A stretch of 29,077 bases of DNA from Immundisolibacter sp. (GCF_041601295.1 NZ_JBFIII010000032.1:1-29077), one strand, 5' to 3'; positions 1 to 8,917 are shown, counted from the first letter of the stretch. Notes: generated from the letters alone by a model not told the origin. A program made the numbers and translations.

Positions 1-2487
1 GTACTGCTTGACCGCGATGCCACACTCGGTCCCGGCTCGGACGTCGTTGACGTCATCCTTATGCCGACGCAGGGACTCGAGCTCACCCTCGAAGATCACC
101 ACGTTGGCCCGCAGTACCCGAATCGGGCAGCGTCGGCGTACTACGCCATCGGCCACGATACAGCCGGCGACCGCGCCCAGCTTGGCAGAGCGAAAGACCT
201 CGCGCACCTCGGCCAGACCCAGGATGTTTTCCTTGATCTCCGGCTCCAGCAGGCCGCCCAGGGCCAGCTTTACCTCATCAATAGCCTCATAGATGATGCT
301 GTGATAGCGGACCTGAACCCCGGCTTCCTTGATCAGCTTGCGGGCGGTGGCGTCGGCGCGCACGTTGAAGCCCAGCAGCAAGGCCCCGGTCGACACCGCC
401 AGGTTGACGTCGGTTTCGGTAATGCCGCCCACGCCGGATGCGATCACGCGCACGCCGACCTCGTCCGTCGACAGTGCAAGCAAGGAACCCGAAATCGCCT
501 CGGCCGAACCCTGGACGTCGGACTTGATGATGACGTTGAGCATCTTGATCTCGGCCGCCCGCAACTGACTGAAAATGTCTGCGGAAGGCGTCTCACGCCG
601 GGTCAGCGACGCCTCACGCGCCTTCTGCTGGCGGAACTGGGCTATCTCGCGTGCCCGGCGCTCGTCCTCTACCGTGTTGAAGGTATCACCCACGTTCGGC
701 ACACCGGACAGCCCGAGCACTTCCACGGGCTGCGAGGGGCCCGCCTCAAGCAGCGGCTGGCCATGTTCGTCGAGCAGCAAACGCACGCGCCCGAACTCAT
801 TGCCGGCCAGAACCATGTCGCCTCGTTTTAGCGTACCGGCCTGCACCAGCACCGTGGCGACCGGGCCGCGACCGCGGTCAAGCTGCGCTTCCACGACCAC
901 GCCCAAGGCCGGTCCCAGGGCAACCGCCTTCAGTTCCATTACTTCCGCCTGCAGCACGACCGCTTCCAGCAAGGTATCAATGCCCTGGCCAGTCTTGGCC
1001 GACACCGGCACAAACTGCACGTCACCGCCAAAATCCTCGGAGACCACCTCGTACTGAATCAGCTCCTGCTTGACCCGCTCCGGGTCGGCGTCCGGCTTGT
1101 CGATCTTGTTGACCGCCACGACCAGCGGCACGCCGCCCGCCTTGGCATGCTGCAACGCCTCAATGGTTTGCGGCATGACCCCATCATCGGCAGCGACCAC
1201 CAGGATAACGATGTCGGTAAGCGCCGCACCACGGGCACGCATCGCGGAAAATGCCGCGTGACCGGGCGTGTCCAGGAACGTTCTGTTGCCGCGCGGAGTG
1301 ATGACGTTATAGGCGCCAATATGCTGGGTGATGGCACCCGCCTCACCGGCCGCGACCTGAGTTTTGCGGATGGAATCGAGCAAAGTCGTCTTGCCGTGAT
1401 CGACGTGCCCCATGACGGTAACCACGGGTGCCCGCGGTCGCGCCTCGCCCTGGGGCGCCAGGTCTTCGACCAGGGACTCGGGCGTCTCCGCTGCCTCGGC
1501 AATGGCCGTGTGACCCATCTCCTGCACCGCCAGCATGGCGGTGTCCTGGTCGAGCACCTGGTTGATCGTGGCCATCTGGCCCATGCGCATCAGGCACTTG
1601 ATGACCTCGGCCGCTTTCACGGACATGCGGCTCGCCAATTCGGCAACGGTAATACCCGCGGGCACCTCCACCTCGCGCGTGATGCTGCCTTGCGGGCGCT
1701 CGAACTGGTGCCGGGTGGACTGCTGGCGCGACCCGCCGGCACGCGGCCGACTGTGGAGCCGGCCCAGGGCTTCGTCTCCGAAACCTCCGCGCTCCTCACG
1801 ACCACCCCGTTTACGCTTGTTTCCGGGGCCTCCCCGGCCGGCTTCCTCTTTGCGCGCTGGGGTCTGTGGACGGGCTGGTTGCCGGCCTGATGGCTGCCCG
1901 GCCGGTGCCGGACGAGCACCCGCAGGGGCCGGCCGCTCGACCCGCTGACGATCGGCTACCGGCTCCGCCACGGGCTCCGGCGGCAGCTCTGGCTGCAGGG
2001 CAGGCGACTGCTCAAGCGGCTCGGATGACGCTTCGGCCGCCGCTGCTTCCGGCTCTATGGTGGGCTCAGGAGCCTCACTCTGGATCGCCTCGACCAACGG
2101 CTCAAGCTCTTCGGCCATCGGCAGATCATCGGCCGCCTGCGCTTCGTCACGCTTAACATAGGTGCGACGCTTACGCGTAACCACCGTCACCTTGCTGGCG
2201 GGTGTCGCCGGAGCACTGGCCGGCCCGGCACGGCGCGCCACCGCCGGCTGGCGTAGCTCCGAGACCACTTGCCGCGTCAGCGTAATCTTGCGTGGGGTCG
2301 GACTGGTGTCAACGCCTTCCGCACCATGGGCCTTGCGCAGGTAACCCAGCAGGTTGGCCTTTTCGTCGTCGGTGATGGGGTCGCCCGCTTGGCGGGCACC
2401 CACTCCGGCTTCTTGCAATTGCCGAAGCAGACGCTCCACCGGCACCCGAATGGAGTCCGCAAACTGTTCTATAGACTGGGCTGCCAC
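1..2487 (-). CDS. infB: translation initiation factor IF-2 (3' end cut by window edge)
   Basis: IF-2 is the GTPase that brings initiator tRNA to the 30S subunit and promotes subunit joining. The reading frame is open for 829 codons to the left edge; roughly the last 20 residues are missing. An IF2_N-type domain occupies about residues 1-52, a long Ala/Pro/Glu- and Arg/Gly-rich linker about 85-260, and a second IF2_N-like segment about 268-320. The G domain follows: GHVDHGKT (G1) begins at residue 360, then DTPGH (G3), NKID (G4) and SAK (G5). Domains II-IV follow. The start is GTG at 2487, with GGAGG nine bases upstream and IF-2-like residues MAAQSIEQFA directly after it. It lies 15 bases downstream of the nusA stop, as in the classic nusA-infB operon. 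Family identity is certain; only the C-terminus is unseen. Confidence 0.97.
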   Translation of the reverse strand, partial: MAAQSIEQFADSIRVPVERLLRQLQEAGVGARQAGDPITDDEKANLLGYLRKAHGAEGVDTSPTPRKITLTRQVVSELRQPAVARRAGPASAPATPASKVTVVTRKRRTYVKRDEAQAADDLPMAEELEPLVEAIQSEAPEPTIEPEAAAAEASSEPLEQSPALQPELPPEPVAEPVADRQRVERPAPAGARPAPAGQPSGRQPARPQTPARKEEAGRGGPGNKRKRGGREERGGFGDEALGRLHSRPRAGGSRQQSTRHQFERPQGSITREVEVPAGITVAELASRMSVKAAEVIKCLMRMGQMATINQVLDQDTAMLAVQEMGHTAIAEAAETPESLVEDLAPQGEARPRAPVVTVMGHVDHGKTTLLDSIRKTQVAAGEAGAITQHIGAYNVITPRGNRTFLDTPGHAAFSAMRARGAALTDIVILVVAADDGVMPQTIEALQHAKAGGVPLVVAVNKIDKPDADPERVKQELIQYEVVSEDFGGDVQFVPVSAKTGQGIDTLLEAVVLQAEVMELKAVALGPALGVVVEAQLDRGRGPVATVLVQAGTLKRGDMVLAGNEFGRVRLLLDEHGQPLLEAGPSQPVEVLGLSGVPNVGDTFNTVEDERRAREIAQFRQQKAREASLTRRETPSADIFSQLRAAEIKMLNVIIKSDVQGSAEAISGSLLALSTDEVGVRVIASGVGGITETDVNLAVSTGALLLGFNVRADATARKLIKEAGVQVRYHSIIYEAIDEVKLALGGLLEPEIKENILGLAEVREVFRSAKLGAVAGCIVADGVVRRRCPIRVLRANVVIFEGELESLRRHKDDVNDVRAGTECGIAVKQY

Positions 2488-2502
2488 TTGTCTAAACCTC
2501 CG

Positions 2503-4005
2503 TCAGGCCTGCGCGCCGTCGGCGAACCACGCCGCCCGCGCCGCCATGATGAGCTGACCGGCGAGCGTCTCGTCGATACCTTCGATGTCCAGCAGATCGA
2601 TCACTGCCTGGTCGGCCAGATCCTCGCGGGTAATAATGCCGTGGCTGGCCAGCTGGTATGCCAGCCGCCGCGTCATCCCCTCGACTTCCAACAAATCAGC
2701 CGCCGGCTCGGCGTTGCCCAAGTGCTCTTCGCGGGAAATCTCCTGCGTCAACAGCACGTTCTGTGCCCGGCTGCGCAGTTCCTGCACGATGTCTTCGTCA
2801 AATTCCTGAATTGCCAACAATTCTGCCGCCGGCACAAACGCGACCTCCTCGACGCTCGTGAAACCTTCCTGAACCAGGATGTCGGCCACGTTCTCGTCCA
2901 GGTCCAGCTTGTCTATGAACAACTGACGCAACACTCCGGTTTCGGCCTCCTGCTTCAAGGCCGCCTGCTCCTCGGTCATGATGTTCAGGTCCCAGCCAGT
3001 CAGCTCGCTCGCCAGGCGCACGTTCTGTCCGCCGCGACCGATGGCGATGGGCAGCTGATCCTCGGCCACCGCCACGTCCATGGTGTGGCTCTCCTCGTCC
3101 ATAGTGATTGACACCACTTTGGCGGGAGACAGGGCATTCAGCACAAACTGGGCCGGGTTGGCGTCATACAGGACGATGTCCACCCGCTCGCCGGCAAGGT
3201 CGTTCGACACGCTTTGCACGCGCGTGCCATGCATCCCGACGCACGCGCCAATCGGGTCGATGCGCGGGTCATAGCTGCGCACGGCAATCTTGGCGCGTAC
3301 TCCGGGATCGCGGGAACAACCGACCACTTCGACCACGCCGTCGGCAACCTCCGGCACTTCGCGGCGAAACAGCTCCATCATCAGCTTGGGCACACGTCGG
3401 CTAAGAAACAGCTGTGGACCGCGTTGTTCGATGCGTGCATCGATCAGCAACGCGCAGACTCGGTCGCTGATGCGGATGTTCTCGCGCGCGATCATCTCCT
3501 CGCGAGTCAGTAGCGCCTCGACATTACCGCCCAGATCGACAATAAGATTTCCCCGATCGAGCCGCTTGACCTGGCCTATCAACATATTGCCGATTCGCGG
3601 CGTATAGGCCTCGACAATCTGCTCCCGCTCGGCCTCGCGCACCTTCTGCACGATCACCTGCTTCGCCATTTGCGAGGCGATGCGTCCGAACGCTACCGAG
3701 GGAAGCAGCTCCTCGATGACATCACCCGGCGCCAGACCAGGGTGCTCGGCCTGGGCCGCGGACACCGTGACCTGCTGTTCTGGCTCGATCTCTTCCGCGT
3801 CGTCTTCGACCACCGTCCAGCGCCGCAAGGTGTCGTACTCACCGGTCAGCCGATCGATGCTGACGCGCACGTCGAGGGCCTCGCCATGGACCTTGCGCGA
3901 GGCCACTGCCAAGGCCGCCTCGATGGCCTCGAAAATCACCTCTTTTGGAACGCCTTTCTCGTTGGAGACGACGTCTACCACTTGCAGAATTTCTCTAGTG
4001 TCCAT
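2503..4005 (-). CDS. nusA: transcription termination/antitermination protein NusA
   Basis: NusA binds RNA polymerase and nascent RNA, modulating pausing, intrinsic termination and antitermination. The 500-residue product is the usual length for the proteobacterial form. An N-terminal polymerase-binding domain (about 1-125) is followed by an S1 domain (about 135-200, containing GQVKRLDRGNLIVDLGG). Two KH domains follow, with GACVGMHGTRV in KH1 and AIGRGGQNVRLASE in KH2. Two C-terminal acidic repeats (about 360-495) each carry a helix-hairpin-helix-like LLEVEG/LLDIEG motif; these repeats are typical of gammaproteobacterial NusA. The ATG at 4005 overlaps the end of rimP by 11 bases, with GGAG upstream, so translation is probably coupled. 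NusA's effect on terminator hairpins matters here because a terminator-like hairpin lies in this operon's own leader. Confidence 0.97.
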   Translation of the reverse strand: MDTREILQVVDVVSNEKGVPKEVIFEAIEAALAVASRKVHGEALDVRVSIDRLTGEYDTLRRWTVVEDDAEEIEPEQQVTVSAAQAEHPGLAPGDVIEELLPSVAFGRIASQMAKQVIVQKVREAEREQIVEAYTPRIGNMLIGQVKRLDRGNLIVDLGGNVEALLTREEMIARENIRISDRVCALLIDARIEQRGPQLFLSRRVPKLMMELFRREVPEVADGVVEVVGCSRDPGVRAKIAVRSYDPRIDPIGACVGMHGTRVQSVSNDLAGERVDIVLYDANPAQFVLNALSPAKVVSITMDEESHTMDVAVAEDQLPIAIGRGGQNVRLASELTGWDLNIMTEEQAALKQEAETGVLRQLFIDKLDLDENVADILVQEGFTSVEEVAFVPAAELLAIQEFDEDIVQELRSRAQNVLLTQEISREEHLGNAEPAADLLEVEGMTRRLAYQLASHGIITREDLADQAVIDLLDIEGIDETLAGQLIMAARAAWFADGAQA

Positions 4006-4483
4006 GGCCCTTACTCCGCGTTTGCGCCCCGGTGTCCGGCACCAGGCGCGCCGCCTTGATCTCTGTCAGTGGTAAATTCAGCCGCTCGCCGTCGACCTCC
4101 ACCTGCACGATGCCGTCGGCCTCACCGCACAACCGGCCGCGAAGGCGTCGGTAGCCCTGCAACATCCGGTGTAACTGCACACGCACTTCACTGCCAGCGA
4201 AACGGCGAAAGTGCTCAGCGGTCACCAAAGGTCGGTCCAGGCCCGGCGATGACACCTCCAACCTGTAGGCACCCGGTAGTGGGTCTTCCACGTCCAATAA
4301 ACCGCTCACGTACTGACTCACCCGTTCGCAATCATCCAGCGTAATCCCGGCCGCCGCGTCAACATACAGACGCAACAACGGCGGGCGCGTCGTGATGTAC
4401 TCAACATGCACCAACTCGTAACCCAGCTTGGTCAGCGCCGGGCCGAGAAGATCTCGCACCTGCTCGCTCAAAGACGCCGACAA
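3995..4483 (-). CDS. rimP: ribosome maturation factor RimP
   Basis: RimP assists late 30S subunit assembly. The signature EVSSPGLDRPL is present in mid-protein, and the C-terminal SH3-like domain ends in ARLVPDTGAQ. I place the start at TTG 4483 (162 residues, close to the usual 150-160). It gives MSASLSEQVRDLLGPAL, where family similarity begins, and GGTGG lies a few bases upstream. A second TTG 12 bases downstream (4471) is possible. An upstream in-frame ATG at 4585 would add 34 residues translated through the promoter and the leader hairpin, so I reject it. The gene overlaps nusA by 11 bases. Identity is firm; the exact start is less so. Confidence 0.93.
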   Translation of the reverse strand: MSASLSEQVRDLLGPALTKLGYELVHVEYITTRPPLLRLYVDAAAGITLDDCERVSQYVSGLLDVEDPLPGAYRLEVSSPGLDRPLVTAEHFRRFAGSEVRVQLHRMLQGYRRLRGRLCGEADGIVQVEVDGERLNLPLTEIKAARLVPDTGAQTRSKGHGH

Positions 4484-4494
4484 ATTCCGCCACC

Positions 4495-4524
4495 CAAAAA
4501 TAAAAAATGGGCCAACGGCCCATT
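4495..4524 (-). terminator. intrinsic-terminator hairpin in the rimP leader / after pntB
   Basis: On the minus strand an 8-base-pair stem (AATGGGCC paired with GGCCCATT, loop GTT, 4506-4524) is followed by a T-rich run (TTTTTTATTTTT). There is no T-run on the other side, so it acts only leftward. It lies about 110 bases after the pntB stop and only about 12 bases before the rimP TTG. It also lies downstream of the best rimP promoter (4556-4585). It could end pnt transcription, attenuate the rimP-nusA-infB transcript, or both. Confidence 0.8.
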
Positions 4525-4555
4525 CCATCCAATACACGCTGAATAGAGGCCGGCG

Positions 4556-4585
4556 ATTATAGCGGCGACGGACGCAAAATGACAC
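4556..4585 (-). promoter_or_regulatory. sigma-70-type promoter for rimP-nusA-infB
   Basis: Reading leftward, GTGTCA (4 of 6 matches to the -35 consensus) is separated by 18 bases from a perfect TATAAT at 4556-4561. Initiation would be near 4549. This is the only good promoter-like pair in the 150 bases before rimP. It places the terminator-like hairpin at 4495-4524 inside the leader. Confidence 0.6.
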
Positions 4586-4636
4586 CTACCCAGCATGAGG
4601 CAGGCAGCCTGTCAGAGCGCTCGCGGCAGGGCGGGA

Positions 4637-6019
4637 TCAATGCCCCAGCGCCTGGGTCAGTCCTTCCACCACTTTTTTGGCATCGCCGAACACCAGCGCA
4701 CAGTTGTCTTGGTAGAACAGGGTGTTGTCGACACCGGCGTAGCCCGGCTGCATGCTGCGCTTGACGAAGAAAATCTGCCGCGCGCGGTACACGTCCAGGA
4801 TCGGCATTCCGTAGATGGGACTGGCCCGGTCGGTCTTGGCAGCCGGGTTAGTGACGTCGTTGGCACCCAGGACCAGAGCCACGTCGCAGGTGGCGAAATC
4901 AGGATTGATCTCGTCCATCTCGAACACCTTGTCGTAAGGGATGTCGGCCTCGGCCAACAGCACGTTCATATGTCCGGGCATACGTCCGGCAACCGGATGA
5001 ATGGCGAACTTCACCTCGACGCCCTGCCTTTCGAGCGCATCGACCAGTTCGGCGGTTGCATGCTGGGCCTGCGCCACAGCCAGGCCATAACCGGGCACGA
5101 TAATGACCTTGCCGGCGTTCTCGATCATGAACGCGGCGTCCTCCACCGCCGCCGATTTAACCGCGCGGCCCTCGGCGCCGCCGGTCGCGGCCGCCGCCCC
5201 CGGCCCGGTACCGAATCCGCCAAAGATCACGCCGAGGATGGACCGGTTCATGGCCCGGCACATGATGTAGGACAAAATGGCACCGGAAGCGCCCACCAAG
5301 GCGCCGGTGATGATCAGCAACTCGTTGTGCAGCGTGAAACCGGTCGCGGCGGCGGCCCAGCCAGAGTACGAGTTGAGCATCGACACCACCACCGGCATGT
5401 CGGCGCCGCCGATCGGCACGATCAGCAGCACGCCCAGCAGCAGCGCCAGTGCCGTCATGGCCGCAAAGGCCGGCAGACCGCCGCCGAGCACGAACTGGCC
5501 GGCAAAACCCAGCATCAGCAGCGCCAACGCCAGATTCACCCAGTGCTGGCCGGCAAAGCGCAGCGGCGCCGAGCTGAACAGGCCCTGCAACTTGCCGAAC
5601 GCGATCACCGAGCCGGTGAACGTGATGGCCCCGATGAAGCTGCCGATGCCAAGCTCGGCCAGCAGCAGTCGGTCGGGAGCGCCCGTGCCACGGTGCGTGA
5701 GGTAAGTGCCCAGTGCCACCAGAACCGCAGCCAGACCGACAAAACTGTGCAGGATAGCCACCAGCTGCGGCATGTCGGTCATCTTCACGCGCCGTGCCAG
5801 CAACGCACCGATACCACCACCGACGATGACGCCGGTCACGATCCAGCCGTAATCGGTCACCTGCGGCGCGGCCAGCGTGACCAGCACCGCCAGCGCCATG
5901 CCGGCCATGGCGTAGAAGTTGCCCGCTCGCGCCGTGCGCGGCGACGCCAGGCCCTTCAGACCGAGAATGAACAACACCGCGGCGAGCAGATACGCCACGG
6001 CCAAGGCACTTGCGCCCAT
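4637..6019 (-). CDS. pntB: NAD(P) transhydrogenase subunit beta
   Basis: PntB is the inner-membrane and NADP(H)-binding subunit of the proton-translocating transhydrogenase, which uses the proton gradient to reduce NADP+ with NADH. The 460-residue product begins with a multi-helix membrane domain (about 1-260) and ends with the NADP-binding domain III. Domain III is marked by GYGLAVAQAQ, HPVAGRMPGHMNVLLAEA, GANDVTNPAA and YGMPILDVYRA, all standard for the family. The ATG at 6019 lies 2 bases after the pntAB stop, so the two are almost certainly co-translated. The likely transcription stop is the hairpin at 4495-4524. Nothing appears broken. Confidence 0.96.
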   Translation of the reverse strand: MGASALAVAYLLAAVLFILGLKGLASPRTARAGNFYAMAGMALAVLVTLAAPQVTDYGWIVTGVIVGGGIGALLARRVKMTDMPQLVAILHSFVGLAAVLVALGTYLTHRGTGAPDRLLLAELGIGSFIGAITFTGSVIAFGKLQGLFSSAPLRFAGQHWVNLALALLMLGFAGQFVLGGGLPAFAAMTALALLLGVLLIVPIGGADMPVVVSMLNSYSGWAAAATGFTLHNELLIITGALVGASGAILSYIMCRAMNRSILGVIFGGFGTGPGAAAATGGAEGRAVKSAAVEDAAFMIENAGKVIIVPGYGLAVAQAQHATAELVDALERQGVEVKFAIHPVAGRMPGHMNVLLAEADIPYDKVFEMDEINPDFATCDVALVLGANDVTNPAAKTDRASPIYGMPILDVYRARQIFFVKRSMQPGYAGVDNTLFYQDNCALVFGDAKKVVEGLTQALGH

Positions 6020-6021
6020 GC

Positions 6022-6306
6022 TTATGGTTTCTTCTTGAACATGGCGAGCATGCGCTGGGTAACCAGGAAGCCGCCGAAAATGTTGATTGAGGCCAGCACC
6101 ACCGCCACGAAGCCAATGCCGCGGGTCAGGCCGTCGGCCTCGTGAAAGCCGGTCACCAGCATGGCGCCGACGATGATGATGCCGGAGATGGCATTGGTCA
6201 GCGACATCAGCGGCGTGTGCAGGGCCGGTGTCACGCCCCAGATCACCTGGTAGCCGATAAAACAGGCAAGTACAAAAATATACAGCGAAACGACAATCGC
6301 GGTCAT
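6022..6306 (-). CDS. pntAB: NAD(P) transhydrogenase subunit alpha 2 (membrane part)
   Basis: This 94-residue hydrophobic protein supplies the alpha-side membrane helices of transhydrogenase. In E. coli they are fused to the NAD-binding domain; here, as in Rhodospirillum rubrum, they form a separate subunit. Three to four hydrophobic segments are visible, with the family stretches GYQVIWGVTPALHTPLMS and TNAISGIIIVGAM. It ends in a Lys-rich tail. The ATG at 6306 has GGAG about 10 bases upstream. It lies 33 bases after pntAA and 2 bases before pntB. Confidence 0.95.
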   Translation of the reverse strand: MTAIVVSLYIFVLACFIGYQVIWGVTPALHTPLMSLTNAISGIIIVGAMLVTGFHEADGLTRGIGFVAVVLASINIFGGFLVTQRMLAMFKKKP

Positions 6307-6339
6307 GGTGTTATTACTCCAACCTGTACGGCGCTAGGT

Positions 6340-7455
6340 CTACGGCACAAACCGCACCGCGCCGGCGTGCACGGCCAACGCGGCAGCAATGATTTCATCT
6401 TCGGTATCGAGCACCAGCGTAGTGCCGGCGGCGTCCTGCCTGAGCACGAGTGCCAGCAGGTTCAGTACGTTTCTGGCGTAGAAGGCGCTGGCGTCGGTAG
6501 CGACCCGCGAAGGGTGGTCGGTAAAACCGACCAGCGTCACGCCGTGTTTTTCCACCACCCGGTCGACCTCGGTCAGTGGGCAGTTGCCGCCATTGGCCGC
6601 CGCCAGATCGACGATCACCGAACCCGCCCGCATGCCCGCCACCACGGCCTCGGGCACCAGCACGGGCGCCAGGCGGCCGGGTATCAGCGCCGTGGTAATA
6701 ATGATGTCGGCCGCTTGCAGACGCTCGCCCAGCAGTTCCTGCTGGCGGCGCTGAGCGTCGGGCGTCAACTCGCGGGCGTATCCCCCTGCCCCGGCGCCGC
6801 TCTCCCCGAGGTCAATGTCGATGAACCTGGCACCCAGGGACAGCACCTGCTCACGGGTTTCCGGGCGCACATCAAAAGCTTCCACCTGCGCTCCCAAACG
6901 TCGCGCAGTGGCGATCGCCTGCAAGCCCGCCACGCCGACGCCCAGCACCACCACCCGGCTCGGTTTGGCCGTGCCGGCAGCGGTCATCATCAACGGCAGG
7001 AAACGCCGGTAATGGAGACTCGCCTCCAGCACCGCCCGGTAACCGGCGATATTGGCCTGCGAGGACAGCGCATCCATGCCCTGAGCGCGAGAGATGCGCG
7101 GGATCAGCTCCACGGACAGCGCGCTCAGGCCGGCGTCCGCCAGCGTATCCAGCCCACCCGCGTGCGGCTCCATGAAACCCACCAGCAGCGCACCCGGGCG
7201 CATGGCGGCCACCTGCTCACCGTCCGGCCGGCGGACCGCGAGCAGCACGTCCGAGTCGAAAACCTCGGACGCGCCCACCACGCGGGCACCGGCCTGGGTA
7301 TACGCGCGATCTGCATAGCGGGCGCTTTCACCGGCACCGGTTTCAACGCAAACCTGCACGCCCAGTGCCAGCAATTTCTTGACCGACTCCGGCGTCGCCG
7401 CCACGCGACACTCACCGCTCGCGCGCTCGCGCAGCACCCCCACCAACACAGTCAT
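6340..7455 (-). CDS. pntAA: NAD(P) transhydrogenase subunit alpha 1 (NAD-binding)
   Basis: This is domain I of transhydrogenase, the soluble cytoplasmic part that binds NAD(H) and passes hydride to NADP+ on PntB. The product has 371 residues. Family landmarks are the N-terminal GVLRERASGECRVAATPE, the RQD-loop region around SRAQGMDALSSQANIAGYRA, the Rossmann motif GVGVAGLQAIATARRLGA, and IVDLAAANGGNC near the C-terminus. It is related to alanine dehydrogenase, but the neighbouring pntAB and pntB settle the identity. It is the first gene of the pnt operon. A TAGAAT box at 7556-7561 is a possible -10 element without a clear -35. The Shine-Dalgarno sequence before the ATG is weak. Confidence 0.95.
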   Translation of the reverse strand: MTVLVGVLRERASGECRVAATPESVKKLLALGVQVCVETGAGESARYADRAYTQAGARVVGASEVFDSDVLLAVRRPDGEQVAAMRPGALLVGFMEPHAGGLDTLADAGLSALSVELIPRISRAQGMDALSSQANIAGYRAVLEASLHYRRFLPLMMTAAGTAKPSRVVVLGVGVAGLQAIATARRLGAQVEAFDVRPETREQVLSLGARFIDIDLGESGAGAGGYARELTPDAQRRQQELLGERLQAADIIITTALIPGRLAPVLVPEAVVAGMRAGSVIVDLAAANGGNCPLTEVDRVVEKHGVTLVGFTDHPSRVATDASAFYARNVLNLLALVLRQDAAGTTLVLDTEDEIIAAALAVHAGAVRFVP

Positions 7456-7595
7456 GGAATGTTTCTTGTCGTCGCGTAAACCGCCCGCTCAACACATCGG
7501 GCGCTGTGGCAAACTGCCCCGGCCGCATGCGCGACCGGCCTCAAAATTTGCCGGCATTCTACACGCTGGCCCAACCTGCTATCCGGAGCAACGCA

Positions 7596-7904
7596 ATGAT
7601 TCGACACATGGTGATGGTCAGGCTCAAGCCCGGCGTGGACACGGAAACCAAGGCCCTGTTCGACCGCTTCGGCGCCATGGTCGACAGTTTCGACGGCTTG
7701 CTGAGCTTCAGCGGCGGCCCGTATTCGAGTCCGGAAGGCATCAACCGCGGTTTCAACTATGGCTTCTCGATGGATTTTCGCGACGCCGCATCGCGCGACC
7801 GCTACCTGCCGTCCCCCGAACACGTGGCGATCGCCCAGGACATCGGGCCCCTGCTCGACGGCAGCTTCGAGGACAGCGTGGTGGCTTTCGACTACGAGTA
7901 CTGA
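7596..7904 (+). CDS. Dabb (stress-responsive A/B barrel) family protein
   Basis: This small 102-residue protein resembles the Dabb family of dimeric alpha/beta barrels. It opens with MIRHMVMVRLKPG, a typical Dabb first strand, followed by a helix. It has the mid-protein GFNYGFSMDFRD strand and the YLPSPEHVAIAQDIGPLL segment, where such proteins usually read Y..HP.H......P. Members have varied or unknown roles, and I infer none here. The ATG at 7596 has CCGGAG 8 bases upstream. It is transcribed divergently from pntAA and converges on epmA. An upstream in-frame ATG at 7506 lacks a ribosome-binding site and precedes the family similarity, so I did not use it. Confidence 0.8.
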   Translation: MIRHMVMVRLKPGVDTETKALFDRFGAMVDSFDGLLSFSGGPYSSPEGINRGFNYGFSMDFRDAASRDRYLPSPEHVAIAQDIGPLLDGSFEDSVVAFDYEY

Positions 7905-7917
7905 TTCAGGCCCGAAT

Positions 7918-7934
7918 AAGTCCATTCTGGACTT
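7918..7934. terminator. short hairpin between convergent genes
   Basis: AAGTCC and GGACTT form a perfect 6-base-pair stem with a 5-base loop in the 43-base gap between the Dabb gene (+) and epmA (-). It lacks a clear T-run on either side, so at best it is a weak bidirectional stop. Confidence 0.25.
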
Positions 7935-7947
7935 CGCGGACCGCCAA

Positions 7948-8916
7948 TTAATCGGCAAAGGCCTGCGCTGCCCGGATGTCGCCCAGCCCTGCCGCCACCA
8001 TCAGCAGGCGATCGAATCCCAGCGCAACGCCCGCGCAGTCCGGCAAACCATGCCCCAGCGCAGCCAACAATTGCTCATCAAGCGGTACCTGCGGGAGTCC
8101 GTTCGCTTGCCGGATATGGTTATCCGCCTCGAAGCGACGGCGCTGCTCGCCAGCGTCGGCCAGTTCGGTAAATCCATTGGCCAGCTCGAGGCCATCCACG
8201 TATAGCTCGAAGCGCTCGGCCAGCGCCGGCTGATCCGGGCGCAGCCGGGCCAATGCCGCCTGGCTTGCTGGGTAGTCATATACAAAAACCACGCCCAGTG
8301 ACGCCAGGGCAGGCTCGACCAGACCGGTCAGCAGAATGTCCAGCGCGGCATCGCGCCCGGCGGCCTGCAAAGTCGGCGACGGCTCTATGCCCGCAGCAGC
8401 CACGCGCCGCCACAAGCGGGCGTCAGTCGCCGACAACGGGTCCAGCCCGACATACCGCTCGAACAGCTCGCCGTAGCTTTGCACACGCGCCGCGGGCCGG
8501 TTCAGCAGACCACAGACCAGCGCCTCGACCTCATTCATCAACGCCCGGTAATCGAAATCGATCCGGTACCACTCCAGCAGCGTGAACTCGATCCGGTGAC
8601 GCGCACCGTGCTCGCCGGCGCGAAAGGCTTTGCCTATCTGGTAGATGTTCCCGGCCCCGGCGGCGAGCAGCCGCTTCATGGCGAATTCCGGAGACGGCTG
8701 AAGGTAACGCGCCCCGACATCTGGCACCGGCACGGCGAGACAATGCTGATGCGGGTCACTGGTCGGCGCCAGCCCCAGCAACGGCGTGTCGACCTCCAGC
8801 ACTTGCCGAGCCCCAAAAAAGGCCCGAATGTCCGCCAGCAGGGCAGCCCGCATACGCAGCGTGTCCAGGCTCGCCCCGGGCCGCCAGTCGCCGCCCTGCT
8901 GCGCGGACGCGCTCAA
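7948..8916 (-). CDS. epmA: EF-P--(R)-beta-lysine ligase
   Basis: EpmA (also GenX/PoxA) is a lysyl-tRNA synthetase-like enzyme without an anticodon-binding domain. It attaches (R)-beta-lysine to the conserved lysine of EF-P. The 322-residue length fits the short paralogue rather than a full LysS. Class II motif 2 is seen as FRAGEH...RHRIEFTLLEWYR and motif 3 as GVALGFDRLLM; YLQPSPEFAMKRLLAAG is the usual substrate-pocket stretch. The start is TTG at 8916, one base after the efp stop, with AAGGAG inside the end of efp; a later ATG at codon 22 is less likely. Cotranscription with its own substrate gene efp is strong supporting context. Confidence 0.94.
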   Translation of the reverse strand: MSASAQQGGDWRPGASLDTLRMRAALLADIRAFFGARQVLEVDTPLLGLAPTSDPHQHCLAVPVPDVGARYLQPSPEFAMKRLLAAGAGNIYQIGKAFRAGEHGARHRIEFTLLEWYRIDFDYRALMNEVEALVCGLLNRPAARVQSYGELFERYVGLDPLSATDARLWRRVAAAGIEPSPTLQAAGRDAALDILLTGLVEPALASLGVVFVYDYPASQAALARLRPDQPALAERFELYVDGLELANGFTELADAGEQRRRFEADNHIRQANGLPQVPLDEQLLAALGHGLPDCAGVALGFDRLLMVAAGLGDIRAAQAFAD

Positions 8917-8917
8917 A

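Noticed and set aside
61..831. 256-codon plus-strand open frame at the left edge
   Set aside because: Antisense to the well-supported infB C-terminal domains.
4484..4585. N-terminal extension of rimP from ATG 4585
   Set aside because: It would translate the promoter and the terminator-like hairpin, and family similarity begins only at 4483.
4595..6145. 516-codon plus-strand open frame
   Set aside because: It lies antisense to pntB and pntAB, is rich in His, Gln and Arg, and has no recognisable motif. It is a shadow of high-GC coding DNA.
6142..7479. 445-codon plus-strand open frame
   Set aside because: Antisense to pntAA, with shadow-like composition (many His, Gln, Arg) and no domain.
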